From Haloterrigena gelatinilytica (GTDB lineage Archaea > Halobacteriota > Halobacteria > Halobacteriales > Natrialbaceae), in assembly GCF_013342145.1 (NCBI RefSeq), contig NZ_JABUQZ010000001.1, forward strand, positions 1,364,001 through 1,428,000: a DNA stretch of 64,000 bases. The letters are read 5' to 3'. The notes beneath the pieces were generated by a model. It did not search any database. It saw nothing but the letters and a program-made list of their open reading frames with translations, and had not been told where the DNA came from. A program made the position numbers and the translations under genes. Shown piece by piece: positions 34,437 through 44,390 of this stretch. Within the stretch, counting starts at the first letter, position 1. The number at the start of each line of letters is the position of its first letter.

Positions 34437-35846
34437 ATGAGTGAGGACTACAGAGTCGAACGCGACAGCCTCGGCGAGATGCAGGTACCCGCGGACGCCT
34501 ACTGGGGCGCCCAGACCCAACGCGCTATCCAGAACTTCCCGATCTCGGGAATCTCGTTCAGCCGTCGGTTCATCCGCGGGCTCGGCGTCGTCAAGAAGGC
34601 CGCCGCGCAGGCCAACCGCGATCTGGACCTGATCGACGACGACGTCGCCGAAGCGATCGTCGAGGCGGCCGACGAGGTCATCGCCGGCGAGCACGACGAC
34701 CAGTTCCCGGTCGACGTCTTCCAGACCGGTTCCGGCACCTCCTCGAACATGAACGCCAACGAGGTCATCGCCAACCGCGCCGCCGAGCTCATGGGCAGCG
34801 AAATCGGCGACCGCGTCGTCCACCCCAACGACCACGTCAACTACGGCCAGTCCTCCAACGACGTCATCCCGACCGCGATGCACGTCGCCTCCCTCGAGGC
34901 CGTCGAGAAGGACGTCATTCCCGCCCTCGACACGCTCCGCGAGGCCTTAGAGGAGAAAGAAGAGGAGTTCGACGACGTCGTGAAAACGGGCCGGACCCAC
35001 CTGCAGGACGCGACGCCCGTAACCCTGGGCCAGGAGTTCTCCGGCTACCGAACGCAGGTCGAGAAGGGGCTCTCGCGGGTCGACAAGGTCCGCGAACACC
35101 TCGCGGAACTCGCGCTGGGCGGCACCGCGACCGGAACGGGACTGAACACCCACCCCGAGTTCCCCGGCCGCGCCGCCGAGTACATCACCAAGGAGACCGG
35201 CGTCCAGTTCCGAGAGGCCGACAACCACTTCGAGGCCCAGGCCGCCCACGACGCGATGTCCGAGGCCCACGGCGCCCTGCGCGTCGTCGCTGGCTCGCTG
35301 AACAAGATCGCCAACGACCTGCGACTGCTCGCCTCCGGCCCCCGTAACGGCCTCGGCGAGATCGAACAGCCCGAGAACCAGCCCGGCTCCTCGATCATGC
35401 CCGGCAAGATCAACCCCGTCGTCGCCGAGGCCGTCAACCAGGTCCACAAGCAGGTCGTCGGCAACGACGCCGCCGTCTCCGCCGGCGCCGCCGAGGGCCA
35501 GATCGACCTCAACCTCTACAAGCCCGTGCTCGCGCACAACTTCCTCGAGTCGGCCGAACTCATCTCGAACGCGAGCCAGGTCTTCGCCGAGCGCTTCGTC
35601 GCGGAACTCGAGGCCAACGAGGAGTACTGCGCCGAGCGCGTCGAGGAGTCGATGGCGATGGCCACCTCGCTGAACGTCCACATCGGCTACGACAAGGCCA
35701 GCGAGGTCGCCAAGACCGCGCTCAAGGAGGACAAGACCGTTCGCGAGGTCGTCCTCGAGAAGGGCTACTTAGACGAGGAGGAGGCCGACGAGGTCCTCGA
35801 CCCCCGAAAGATGACCGAGCGCGGTATCCTCGGTCAGGACGACTGA
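34437..35846 (+). CDS. fumC: Fumarate hydratase class II
   Basis: A 469-residue TCA-cycle enzyme interconverting fumarate and malate. The fumarase/aspartase signature GSSIMPGKINP is in the third quarter, preceded by SGPRNGLGEIEQPENQ; TGSGTSSNMNANEV and GRTHLQDATPVTLGQE are the other conserved regions, the last holding the catalytic His. It starts with MSEDYRVERDSLGEMQVPAD. Aspartase is the alternative within this superfamily, but FumC fits the overall sequence. A TTTTA element about 25 bp before the ATG suggests a leaderless mRNA. Confidence 0.94.
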   Translation: MSEDYRVERDSLGEMQVPADAYWGAQTQRAIQNFPISGISFSRRFIRGLGVVKKAAAQANRDLDLIDDDVAEAIVEAADEVIAGEHDDQFPVDVFQTGSGTSSNMNANEVIANRAAELMGSEIGDRVVHPNDHVNYGQSSNDVIPTAMHVASLEAVEKDVIPALDTLREALEEKEEEFDDVVKTGRTHLQDATPVTLGQEFSGYRTQVEKGLSRVDKVREHLAELALGGTATGTGLNTHPEFPGRAAEYITKETGVQFREADNHFEAQAAHDAMSEAHGALRVVAGSLNKIANDLRLLASGPRNGLGEIEQPENQPGSSIMPGKINPVVAEAVNQVHKQVVGNDAAVSAGAAEGQIDLNLYKPVLAHNFLESAELISNASQVFAERFVAELEANEEYCAERVEESMAMATSLNVHIGYDKASEVAKTALKEDKTVREVVLEKGYLDEEEADEVLDPRKMTERGILGQDD

Positions 35847-35894
35847 GGCGATCCGGTACGCTCTTTCGATCGAATCGACTCGGATTCGGCCGGT

Positions 35895-36326
35895 TCAGGG
35901 GCGAGCGATCAGTACCGACGTATCGACGGATCGAACGACGCGATCGGTCGTACTTCCGAGGAGGCGTTCTTTCACGCCCGACTGGCCGCTTGCGCCCATA
36001 ACTACGATATCGATCCCGCTTTCAGCGGTGTACTCCGCGATCACCTCGTGGGGATCGCCCTCCCGTGTGACGCGCTCGTGACTCACTCCCGCCCGTTCGG
36101 CCCGGCTCGTGGCCTCGTCGAGCGCCGATTCGGCCTCGTCCTCGAGCGTCTCGGTGAGCTGGGGAGCGATGCTCCCGGATGCACCCGCGGACATTTCCGT
36201 GCCCACGTCGATGACGTGGAGGAAATGAACCGTCGTCGCGTCACCCTCGGCGATCGCGACGGCCTGCTCGACCGCCGCCGTGCTCGAGTCGCTCCCGTCG
36301 GTCGGAACCAGAATAGCGTCGTACAT
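35895..36326 (-). CDS. Universal stress protein, UspA family
   Basis: A 143-residue single-domain UspA protein: MYDAILVPTDGSDSSTAAVE at the start, VHFLHVIDVGTEM in the second strand, and the ATP-binding pattern IVMGASGQSGVKERLLGSTT (G-x2-G-x9-G-S/T) near the C-terminus, so probably the nucleotide-binding subtype. The Met at 36326 is chosen because the upstream 47 residues are unlike the family. It converges on fumC. Confidence 0.9.
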   Translation of the reverse strand: MYDAILVPTDGSDSSTAAVEQAVAIAEGDATTVHFLHVIDVGTEMSAGASGSIAPQLTETLEDEAESALDEATSRAERAGVSHERVTREGDPHEVIAEYTAESGIDIVVMGASGQSGVKERLLGSTTDRVVRSVDTSVLIARP

Positions 36327-36414
36327 GGCTGTCGCGTTCACGGCCGCGAGGAAAAAGCGAACGCGCGCAGTCGCGTGGCAGAAAGCTGCGATCCGGAACG
36401 GGATCGACGGACGA

Positions 36415-37491
36415 TCAGCGATCGACCGGCTCGAGCTCTGCCTCGTCGATCGGGTCCTCGATATCACCCATCACCGCCTCGAGCAGGTCGGTCACGGTCA
36501 CCAGCCCGACGACCTCACCGTCTTCGATCACCAGCGCGAGTTCCTGATTCTCGGCCTGGAACTGGTCGACCGCGTCGCTGACGTCCGCGTCGGGTGAGAG
36601 CGTCATCGGTGGCGCCGCTAGCTCGGTGAAGTCGATATCGCCCTCGGCCAACTCCTCGCGGTGTCTGAGGAAAATCGGTGTGTAGACGATCCCGCGGAAG
36701 TCAGTCAGTTCATCGCCGACCAGCGGATACCGCGTCTGCGGTCGCTCCTCCATCTTCCGGAAGTTCTCCTCGGTATCGGCTTCGGTCGACAGTGTGACGA
36801 TTTCCTCGGGCGGCACCATCAGTTCGCTGATGGACTGTTCGCCGATCTGAAACGCGTTCATCACCTCCTCGCGGCGTTCCTCCGAGAGATCGCCCTCTTG
36901 GAGGACCGAACCGAGCCGGTTCCGGAGATCTGCCCGGGACTCGATGACGTCCTCTTCGGTCTCGAGCCACGCGCCGGTCATCTCGATCCCGAAGAGTTTC
37001 AGCGTCAGTTTCGCGATGCCGTCGCCGAGCGTGATGACCGGAGAAATCAGCCAGTGGAACCAGTACAGCGGTGCGGCACCGTACCGACAGACCATCCGCG
37101 AGCGTTCGACGCCCAGATACGTCGGCGTCTGTTCGCCGTGGGTCAGGTGGACGAGGTTGATGATCAGGAAGGCGATGATCGCCCCGCTCCCGACCGAGGC
37201 CAGTACCGTGTTCTCGAACAACGGTTCGAAGATGGCCGCCAGCGCGGGTTCGGCCACGATCCCGACGGCGATACTCGAGGCCGTGATACCCACCTGACAC
37301 GTCGTCAAGTAGAGTTCGAGGTCGTCGGTCATCGCCCACGCCCGCTCCAGTTTGGGGTTGCCGCCGACGAATTCCTCCTCCGTGAACTGTCGCGCACGGG
37401 TCAGCGCGAACTCGATGGCGACGAAGAAGGCGTTCGCCAGAATGAGCAAGACGCCTGCGAACAGTCGCCCACCGATGACGAGCGAGTTCAT
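36415..37491 (-). CDS. CBS/DUF21 membrane protein (CorC/HlyC-like ion transport family)
   Basis: A 358-residue protein. The N-terminal DUF21 (CNNM) membrane domain has three to four helices with the family turn VAIEFALTRAR and TCQVGITASSIAVGIVAEPA. A CBS pair follows (about residues 210-340, IGEQSISELMVPPEEIVTLS ... LALVIEDGEVVGLVTVTDLL). Such proteins are tied to magnesium or cobalt efflux. The C-terminal CorC_HlyC domain common in bacterial relatives is missing; the protein ends soon after the second CBS motif. Confidence 0.88.
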   Translation of the reverse strand: MNSLVIGGRLFAGVLLILANAFFVAIEFALTRARQFTEEEFVGGNPKLERAWAMTDDLELYLTTCQVGITASSIAVGIVAEPALAAIFEPLFENTVLASVGSGAIIAFLIINLVHLTHGEQTPTYLGVERSRMVCRYGAAPLYWFHWLISPVITLGDGIAKLTLKLFGIEMTGAWLETEEDVIESRADLRNRLGSVLQEGDLSEERREEVMNAFQIGEQSISELMVPPEEIVTLSTEADTEENFRKMEERPQTRYPLVGDELTDFRGIVYTPIFLRHREELAEGDIDFTELAAPPMTLSPDADVSDAVDQFQAENQELALVIEDGEVVGLVTVTDLLEAVMGDIEDPIDEAELEPVDR

Positions 37492-37790
37492 TACTTCGGC
37501 TTTGACTCTCCGCACACAAATCGCTCGGGGAAATTATGGCCGAGCGAAATCAGAACTACCGATCGTACTACCAGTGATGTGACACCGTTTCAGTGGCCGC
37601 GTTCACAGGGAACACTGTTCGGTCGATTTACCAACCGACGGAATACTCGAGACCGAGTAATCACCCCGTTCGGTCTGTCTTTTTTCCCGATCATTCGCCG
37701 GCAAATCGGGGTATCGAAGCCGTATCAGGCCGTTATCTAGCGGAATAAAAAACCCAAGCAGTTTTGGCGAATGCTCGCGTCTGACGAAAT

Positions 37791-38027
37791 ATGCACACCT
37801 GTCGCAACTGCAACCAGTCGTTCCAAACCGAACTCGACCTCGAACTCCACCGCGATACGTGTCGAAAGGGACAACTCCTCTGTCAGGTATGCGGCGAACG
37901 ATTCCGGGAGGGCGACGCCACGCAGGACGGATGGCACTACGAGTGCCCGAACGAGGACTGTGACGGCGAGGGGCTCACGGCCGACCTGTATCGCGTCGAA
38001 GACGTTCGAACGACGACGACGCACTGA
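37791..38027 (+). CDS. Small C2H2-type zinc-finger protein
   Basis: A 78-residue protein. It opens with a C2H2 finger variant (MHTCRNCNQSFQTELDLELH followed by RDTC) and continues with two CxxC pairs (CQVCGERF and CPNEDCDGEG), giving at least two zinc sites. Short zinc-finger proteins of this type are numerous in haloarchaea and affect motility or biofilm in a few studied cases. It is isolated, with 299 bp of gene-free sequence upstream. Confidence 0.78.
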   Translation: MHTCRNCNQSFQTELDLELHRDTCRKGQLLCQVCGERFREGDATQDGWHYECPNEDCDGEGLTADLYRVEDVRTTTTH

Positions 38028-38624
38028 GACCGAGCGACGACCTCGGTTCACTCTCGTTTTCCGACTGGAAACCGGCTGCGACTCGTGTTCCGTGTGCACG
38101 ATCAGGGTGTCACGTGTGTTCATGCGACGGCTGACTCGCGGACCCCTCGATTTTGTCGTTGATTTCGTCAGTGGCGTCGTATGGCCTCGAGAGCGGGGTC
38201 GCTCCTCGACTCGACCCAACGATCGTCCGATCGGGCCTCGAGTTTCGTCGTCGGATGGATCGACGAGCCTGTTCCGGAGTTCAATGCCTGACTCGAGCAC
38301 AGAGACGAATTTCCCGGATCTGGCGGGTGCAATCCAGCGGTTCCATCGGATCAACGGGACGATCGAAACCGGCTGTAGCCGTTGCTACCCTCGAAGCGGG
38401 TTGTATCGCCGGCGGTGTTCGGTAGGCCACGTTCTTCGCGTGATTATAAACTTACAAATGAAACTAGAAAATTCCCGAGCTGACGACTCAATATTCGGTG
38501 CGAAGGCTGGACGAGATCGAATTAACGACTGTAGATTGGTCTCCTGTATGACAAGTAGTGCGAAAACACAAAAAATCAACAGAGCAACCGCTATCCAATC
38601 GGAGAACCCGGAGTGAGAAAAGCG
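38028..38624. other. 597-bp region without recognised gene
   Basis: The left part is GC-rich without a convincing coding frame. From about 38430 base composition drops, marking the left end of the transposase-bearing insertion; the repeat ends of the element were not identifiable by eye. Confidence 0.6.
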
Positions 38625-40409
38625 TTACCCGAACTCCCGTAGGAAGTCGCCCAACGCTCGGACAAACGTCTTCGCCGTAATCACTGGCGGCGACCGGATC
38701 GGCTCGTCGAGTGCGACCTTGATCAGATAGTCTGTGAGCCGCCACAGATTATAGATCAGCGTCGACAACGCGAAGTTACACAGCCGAAGCCGGTAGTCCG
38801 TCGACGACGTCTTCGGCATGAAGTCCTTGATCGACTTGTACTGGTTCTCGATATCCCAGCGCCGACTGTACCCGTTCACGATACTCCGAATCTCCTCGGG
38901 TTCAACGCGGTCTTCATTCGTCACGAACACCGCGTACTTCCCCTCGGCATCGTCACTCGTGCTCGGCGCGTACAGGAACTCTGCCTCGTGATGCACCTCG
39001 CCATCGATTCCGAACGGAACGTCGTGCTTGACAACTGCGTCCGCCGTCGGATGCTCCTGAATATCTTGAATCGCTGCCAAGTCATCCTCGTACGTCGGCA
39101 CTGGGGAGAGGTACGTGAGCCCGCGTTCGTGAACATCTGCGTACACGCGATTGACGTAGAATCCACGGTCGAACATCACCATGTCCAGGTCGACGAACTG
39201 CTCGGCCCGGTCAAGCAACCGACTTACTAAGTCGGCTTTCGAGTACGATGGAGAGTCGTCGGGTTCCCACGCAGAGTCCTCTTTCACTGGCTCGATGCCG
39301 AGTACAATCGGTGCGTGGTCCCCGACTAAGGTGATCGTCGCGTACTTGTATCCACGCTTGTACTCGCCACCTTTCTTGTACCCACTCACCATCTTCGGAT
39401 AGTTCGGCTTCGCGATCCCTGCCTCCTTGTCCTCCCACGGCCAGACGTGGAACTGCTTGTGCGTGATGTCGATCGCTGCGACGGTCTCCCGAGAGTCGAA
39501 GGGATCGTCACCACGGATCGAGTTGATGATGTTTTCCGTCGCGGCGTTGAACGCTGTCATAATTGCGTCCCGAATCCGGTCGATTTCGGGCATCGAATCA
39601 TCGTCCTCGAAGTTCTCGAACGTGAGCTGGCCGTCCGAGTCTTTGGGCGTGGCTATCTTCTTGATTGCCCGTAGGAAGGTCGAGTCGTCGCAGATGAGTT
39701 CGTCGTCGGTGAGCCAGCCGTACTCGGCTTCTGAATGAGCACTACCGTTGTTCGCGCAGATGCTCGCGAACATATCCAGCATTACCTCGTCGGAGTACGT
39801 CTTGTGGGCTGCTCGGTGCGTGTCGAACTCAGGGATGACGTGTTTTCGAGCGAGCGTCAGCGTCTTCTGGGCCTTCTCCTTCTTGTACTCATTCGCGCTT
39901 TGTGACTCCTCCTCAGCGTCGGCTGGGACTGATGGGACGAGCCCTTCTGTGAGGACACCGTTGTCGAGAGCAACTTGTCGGACGCCAGCAACCGTCCGAT
40001 TGAGGACTTCCTGAGTATCCTCGCTGAACTGCGCGTGCGTGTACGAAAGCTGTTGTTGAGTCGGTGTGTTCGCGAGATCGGTAATATCGAGGTGGAAGCT
40101 CTTGACTAAGCTCGGCTCCCGGCCAAGTCGTTGCGCTAACTCGTTCTGTGAGATACCGCGAATCCCTTTGAACAGGAGCGTACGAAACATTTCGTCGGTT
40201 CCGAAGCTAACGCGGTTCTGATCGCGCGCATCCTCAAGATTGTCGACAGGGATCGAAAGCTGACGAATGACATCCCAGAGGTGATCCTCCTGCTCACAAA
40301 GCGCCTCTGCGTGGATAACGATCGAATCAGCAACGCCTGAAGGAGTAGGTGAGATAAATCTACCTCTGGAGAGAGTTGCCAGTCTGGTAGCACGAATGCC
40401 ACCAGCCAT
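38625..40409 (-). CDS. IS4-type DDE transposase
   Basis: A 594-residue transposase. The IS4-family YREG-type signature is visible as YSRRWDIENQYKSIK (Y-2-R-3-E-6-K), which supplies the catalytic Glu. Earlier Asp candidates are AAIDITHKQ and MVMFDRGFYVNRVY. The N-terminal part contains a helix-turn-helix-like GISQNELAQRLGREPSLVKS. The gene is intact, so the element may be active; the first about 20 residues may not be translated. Terminal repeats and target duplication were not found in the 200 bp on either side. Confidence 0.88.
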   Translation of the reverse strand: MAGGIRATRLATLSRGRFISPTPSGVADSIVIHAEALCEQEDHLWDVIRQLSIPVDNLEDARDQNRVSFGTDEMFRTLLFKGIRGISQNELAQRLGREPSLVKSFHLDITDLANTPTQQQLSYTHAQFSEDTQEVLNRTVAGVRQVALDNGVLTEGLVPSVPADAEEESQSANEYKKEKAQKTLTLARKHVIPEFDTHRAAHKTYSDEVMLDMFASICANNGSAHSEAEYGWLTDDELICDDSTFLRAIKKIATPKDSDGQLTFENFEDDDSMPEIDRIRDAIMTAFNAATENIINSIRGDDPFDSRETVAAIDITHKQFHVWPWEDKEAGIAKPNYPKMVSGYKKGGEYKRGYKYATITLVGDHAPIVLGIEPVKEDSAWEPDDSPSYSKADLVSRLLDRAEQFVDLDMVMFDRGFYVNRVYADVHERGLTYLSPVPTYEDDLAAIQDIQEHPTADAVVKHDVPFGIDGEVHHEAEFLYAPSTSDDAEGKYAVFVTNEDRVEPEEIRSIVNGYSRRWDIENQYKSIKDFMPKTSSTDYRLRLCNFALSTLIYNLWRLTDYLIKVALDEPIRSPPVITAKTFVRALGDFLREFG

Positions 40410-40650
40410 TATTGTGATTCTGTGAAGAGTACATCAGGTGAATACCAGAATTTCAGTATGAATTGGAGCGCGAGATTGGTCCGGTAGTGTATCCGATCAT
40501 CTACTTAGATCATATTGATGCGAGGACATGAAGGGTTAGGGGAGCTGTACCCTAAGAATTGGTCGAGGCCAAGAATCAATGCGGACCCAAAATAGGTATG
40601 AGTTTGAATATAGTTTGATTTATACCAGTAGTTGAAATAAGAAGGGCACG

Positions 40651-41199
40651 ATGGGACGAGACGAGTTGGAGAAGTTCCTCCGGAAGAAAGGTGCGGCAGA
40701 ACTCATCACGGAGATCGGACGAGGAACGGCGACGTTCAAAGCGCTCGTTGATGCGGTTTCGATTAGTTCCTCAACGGTTTCCTCACGGCTCTCTGAGGGG
40801 GTTGAGAAAGACGTGTACAAAGTCGCTCATGCTCCAACGGAACACGGGACAGAAAAGCGGTACGGGCTCACAATTCTTGGACGTCGCGTGTACGACTGGG
40901 CAGAGAATACAGAATACGTGCGGAAGGTTCGAGAGCTGCGTCGCGTCCGCCACGAACGGGATACGGCGTTTGAGCAGATGATTGGACGAGTCACTCGGGA
41001 TATGGAGATCCTCAAAATGGTGACTGACCTGGACCCACAACACGATCTTCCGCCTGAAATGCCAGAGGGTGCCTCCATCGTTCCTAAGGAACCATCAAAG
41101 GAGGAGCGGAGAAAGGCTCGAGATAGACGCTTGGAAGAGAGCCTCCAACCAATCGAAGAGGTCGAAAGAAACACTGAGACAGAAGATAATGAAGAGTAG
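40651..41199 (+). CDS. Winged-helix transcriptional regulator (HxlR/ArsR-like)
   Basis: A 182-residue protein. The N-terminal winged helix covers about residues 5-80 (LRKKGAAELITEIGRGTATF, then SISSSTVSSRLSEGV as recognition helix, and GTEKRYGLTILGRRVYDWAE as the wing). The C-terminal half is a charged helix (DTAFEQMIGRVTRDMEILKM) and an acidic tail. A TTTATACC box (40619-40626) is 25-30 bp before the ATG. Codon use is less GC-rich than in the flanking core genes. Target unknown. Confidence 0.75.
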   Translation: MGRDELEKFLRKKGAAELITEIGRGTATFKALVDAVSISSSTVSSRLSEGVEKDVYKVAHAPTEHGTEKRYGLTILGRRVYDWAENTEYVRKVRELRRVRHERDTAFEQMIGRVTRDMEILKMVTDLDPQHDLPPEMPEGASIVPKEPSKEERRKARDRRLEESLQPIEEVERNTETEDNEE

Positions 41200-41617
41200 C
41201 AGTAATTGGTGACGCGGGTTCTTTGTTCAGAATCTCTATATTCTATTGACCTCGAGGATGACGTTAGACCCTGTCCACGAACAATCCCCTAGAGAGGAGT
41301 GGTAGCAGTTGTTCATATGCCATTCAATCCTTGTCCTAACAGTAGATAGTAGCACGGTTTCTTTATTCAGGGTAACTCGCGAAACTCGCGGTAAGTATAG
41401 CCGAAGAACAGAGCAGAACAGGCGTCTATCGGAAGCCAGTTTCACCTTCATACTATGAAAATATCCCTGGCTTATAATCAGCTCACCGCGGTAGCGAGTG
41501 ATGCAGTGTCCACGTGTCCAGGTTGGGGTAGTGGGTATCCTTCAGTCTATGCGGGTTGAGACGCGCAGTTCGATTCTCGCACCGGGACTCGCTGTCTGAA
41601 CGGTGCGTAGTTGCCGT
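41200..41617. other. 418-bp region without recognised gene
   Basis: Moderate-GC DNA with no frame of coding quality on either strand. It lies between the winged-helix gene and a response-regulator remnant, so it may be decayed sequence. Confidence 0.5.
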
Positions 41618-41860
41618 TCAGTCAGGACAAGGAGTTACCGTAGAAGCCCAGTCCGCTCGCATAACTGCTAACCGGAACTTCTCGAACGACCGAATTACCT
41701 CAACAAACTCGCCGGGGTCAGCCGGTTTTTCGAGGATTGCATCCTCGTCTGCATCGTGGTTGAGGTCATGGGCTTCAATTAGGTCTTCATCTATTCCAGT
41801 CGGGACAATCACCGGAATGTCATCCAGTTCGGAGTGGAGTTTGACTTCGTGTAGAACGTC
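41618..41860 (-). pseudogene. Response-regulator receiver domain remnant
   Basis: Translation of the minus strand from 41860 gives DVLHEVKLHSELDDIPVIVP followed by TGIDEDLIEAHDL, ILEKPADPGEFVEVIRSFEK and FRLAV. This matches the C-terminal half of haloarchaeal REC domains: the hydrophobic strand IPVIV, the Thr/Ser after it, the conserved Lys-Pro, then the last helix. The N-terminal half with the phosphorylated Asp is absent, and an in-frame TAA lies directly upstream. It is therefore a fragment of a phosphorelay regulator, probably broken by insertion or deletion in this region. Confidence 0.7.
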
Positions 41861-41899
41861 TTAACCGAAATCACGTAATTCAGAGGGATCTATAATTTA

Positions 41900-42685
41900 C
41901 TAAAGGAGCGGATCGCCATTGGCCCACAGTTGTTGGAAGTACTTCTCAAACTCTTCGACCACCTTCGAATCTTTAATTCCGACTACTCCAATCCGATCGT
42001 CACCGGATACTGGATGTGGGAGGTCAATTGTCGTCTCTACTTGATCGATCACATCGAAAGAGAGTACGACATCAGAAATGGTTCTGACAGTTACATCCAC
42101 CGACCGCTCGTCAATTAGGCACGGGAATCTGTCAGGGAGTTCGGTGACTACCTTTTTACTAAATAGTAGATCAACTGTGACATCTGGGTTAGCGCCCTCG
42201 AAAAGGGCCTCAACTTCAGTTCGGAAGGTATCCCAGGTGGAATTTTCATAGGGGGTTCCAATGACTGCGTGAACGAAATCCTCCGCAGTCCGCATGTGTT
42301 GCTGAAAAGCCGTGCTCATCTCATCACTCCCGAGCGATCCGTGCCAGAAACTACTCTCGATAGGTGGTGTCGGCAGAAGGTTCGAACGGACCGTTTCAGC
42401 TCTCTCTCGATAGCGATTCCACTCTTGAGTGAGTTCGTATGTCCTCTCAGCCAGAAGTCTCTCAACGACGATTTCTGGTTGTACAGCGACGTACTGTTTT
42501 GGATCGTTTGACTGCGTCCGGATCAGTTTGCGAGCTTCAAGGCCATTGAGTACATCATAGATACGGCCTTTCGGAACGTCACTAATATCAGAGAGTTCGG
42601 TCGCAGTTACTGGTCCTGTCACCAGTAGCGCCCGATATACCTTCTCTTCGTAACTTGAGAGTCCCAGTTCGCTCAATTCTGTCAT
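41900..42685 (-). CDS. TrmB-family transcriptional regulator
   Basis: A 261-residue protein. The N-terminal TrmB winged helix spans about residues 5-75 (LGLSSYEEKVYRALLVTGPV, TELSDISDVPKGRIYDVLNG, LEARKLIRT). The rest is a sensor domain with a coiled segment (TYELTQEWNRYRERAETV) and a strand-rich half. TrmB proteins answer to sugars or other metabolites. A TTACAAT element centred near 42712 is 27 bp before the ATG at 42685, giving a leaderless mRNA. It is divergent from the flavoprotein gene, which it may control. Confidence 0.85.
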   Translation of the reverse strand: MTELSELGLSSYEEKVYRALLVTGPVTATELSDISDVPKGRIYDVLNGLEARKLIRTQSNDPKQYVAVQPEIVVERLLAERTYELTQEWNRYRERAETVRSNLLPTPPIESSFWHGSLGSDEMSTAFQQHMRTAEDFVHAVIGTPYENSTWDTFRTEVEALFEGANPDVTVDLLFSKKVVTELPDRFPCLIDERSVDVTVRTISDVVLSFDVIDQVETTIDLPHPVSGDDRIGVVGIKDSKVVEEFEKYFQQLWANGDPLL

Positions 42686-42898
42686 AAGTATCGTTGTACG
42701 TCCAAACGAATTGTAAGTGCTGTTCTGTCTCCATAGCCTCACACCACTTCCATATTAGATACTAGAATAATTTCTGATCAGTGCCGTCTATGAGATTGGA
42801 TTGGAATCTGCGAGGTAGGAGTGCAGATTAGAACAAACTGAAAGTGGCACTGTGTTCCAACACCCTTTCGACCGCTTCTGGGTATTTGTATATCAGAA

Positions 42899-44119
42899 AT
42901 GAATAATCGCTACGACGTGATAATCGCTGGTGCGGGCCCAGCAGGGGCGCAGTGTGCGCGAGATCTAGCCGAGCGTGGCTACGATGTGGTCGTCTTAGAG
43001 ACCGAAGCAGAGGACGAGTTCCCGGCACAGAGCAACAAATCCACAGGCGGCACCTTCGCATCAATGATGACCTCCTTCGGTATCCCCGACGACGTGGTCA
43101 TGCACGCGACTGATTCAGTAGTTCTTGAATCCCCCAACAACTATCTCATCCAAAATCAGCCGGGGTTCATTCTGGAATTTGTCGAATTCAAAGAATTCCT
43201 TGTAGAGGATAGCCGTAATAAAGGGGCAGAATATCGCTTTGACGCCCGTGTAAGAGATCCGATCATGAAAGATGGGGATGTCGTTGGCGTCCGATACAAT
43301 GGTGACGAGGAGATCTACGCAGAGATCATCATCGATGCTACGGGGCCAGCTGCGCCGTTGGCCAAAAGCTTAGGTATCGTCGATCTTGAGCGCACAAATC
43401 ACGCGATTGGTATCGAATACCAATTTGAGGGAATCAACCTCACTCATCCCGAATACGCCGACCTTGCTGACGCGATGATGCTACAGCTAAATCACGAGTA
43501 CGCTCCCGGTGGATATTCTTGGATCTTCCACACTGGTGAGGACACGGCAAAAGTTGGCGTCTGTTTTATTCAAAACGAGCGTTATCGAGAGCACGCCATC
43601 AAGAATCGAACTGTGGACGGTTACCTCGAACACTGGCTTGATACTGATCCACGTTTTGAGAACGCTAAACGAATTTCTGAGACACAGGTTCGTGGCTCCG
43701 CACATATCCAGCCGCCAGGGTCAATGAGTACTACATCATTCATGGCGATTGGCGATACAGTCCCATCGATCGATCCCGTCTGGGGTGAAGGTGTGTATAA
43801 GTGTATGAAGTCGGCTCGTGCAGCCGCGATGACTGTCGATCGCTGTCTCACTGGCTCGGTGGATACATCTACGAGAGCGATGGCGGTCTACGACGATCTC
43901 TGGCATGAGCAGGTCGCATCCCAACAAGAACGCCGTCTGATGATGACCAAACTGCTGTATCTCGCACCAAATGAACGGTACGATCAGCTCATGCGGGATC
44001 TGAACGAGGTCAGCGGAGACACCCTCTCAGCGATCAACAACGGAAATATGCGTGATATCGTCAAATTATTTTATCCCAGTGACTTGCCTCTTCTCTGGAA
44101 ATACTGGAGAGAAACGTGA
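42899..44119 (+). CDS. Geranylgeranyl reductase-family FAD-dependent oxidoreductase
   Basis: A 406-residue flavoprotein. The FAD-binding Rossmann motif is IIAGAGPAGAQCARDLAERG at the N-terminus with the Glu ending the second strand (VVVLE). PGGYSWIFH near residue 203 is the substrate-side motif of geranylgeranyl reductases (P-x2-Y-x-W-x-F), and FMAIGDTVPSIDPVWGEGV is the second FAD motif. Family members saturate isoprenoid chains of archaeal lipids or quinones. Sequence and setting differ from a housekeeping lipid reductase, so the substrate is open. Base composition is low-GC for this genome. Confidence 0.82.
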   Translation: MNNRYDVIIAGAGPAGAQCARDLAERGYDVVVLETEAEDEFPAQSNKSTGGTFASMMTSFGIPDDVVMHATDSVVLESPNNYLIQNQPGFILEFVEFKEFLVEDSRNKGAEYRFDARVRDPIMKDGDVVGVRYNGDEEIYAEIIIDATGPAAPLAKSLGIVDLERTNHAIGIEYQFEGINLTHPEYADLADAMMLQLNHEYAPGGYSWIFHTGEDTAKVGVCFIQNERYREHAIKNRTVDGYLEHWLDTDPRFENAKRISETQVRGSAHIQPPGSMSTTSFMAIGDTVPSIDPVWGEGVYKCMKSARAAAMTVDRCLTGSVDTSTRAMAVYDDLWHEQVASQQERRLMMTKLLYLAPNERYDQLMRDLNEVSGDTLSAINNGNMRDIVKLFYPSDLPLLWKYWRET

Positions 44120-44189
44120 ACTGTGTGGCGCTGTATCCACTTCTTACTCGGTTGCTCTTTAGGAGGGTCTTAGACCTATTTTCGATAAA

Positions 44190-44373
44190 CTACTTGCCCA
44201 CGAATAGTTCGCGTTTGAGGTTGTTCTCTAAGTCACTGTACTTACCGCTGGTTCACGATCGCCTGTCCGACGCTGGTGAATTTCTCGGACACCACGCTCA
44301 CGACAACTGCGTGTGCATACCGATCGGTTCGAACACCATGTGGTAGAATAGCATCTAGTATTACAGCCATCAT
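44190..44373 (-). pseudogene. Possible frameshifted small-gene remnant
   Basis: On the minus strand, frames joined by one -1/+1 shift near 44245 give about 60 residues of plausible protein (MAVILDAILPHGVRTDRYAH ... VSEKFTSVGQAIV, then KYSDLENNLKRELFVGK). No family is recognised and chance is a real alternative. It lies in the 304-bp gap between the flavoprotein gene and the next regulator. Confidence 0.2.
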
Positions 44374-44390
44374 AGCATACCTTAATATAA

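Noticed and set aside
38430-40640. Terminal inverted repeats of the IS4-type element
   Set aside because: AGATTGGTC occurs near both ends but in direct, not inverted, orientation; no convincing ends or target duplication were found, so element borders are not given.
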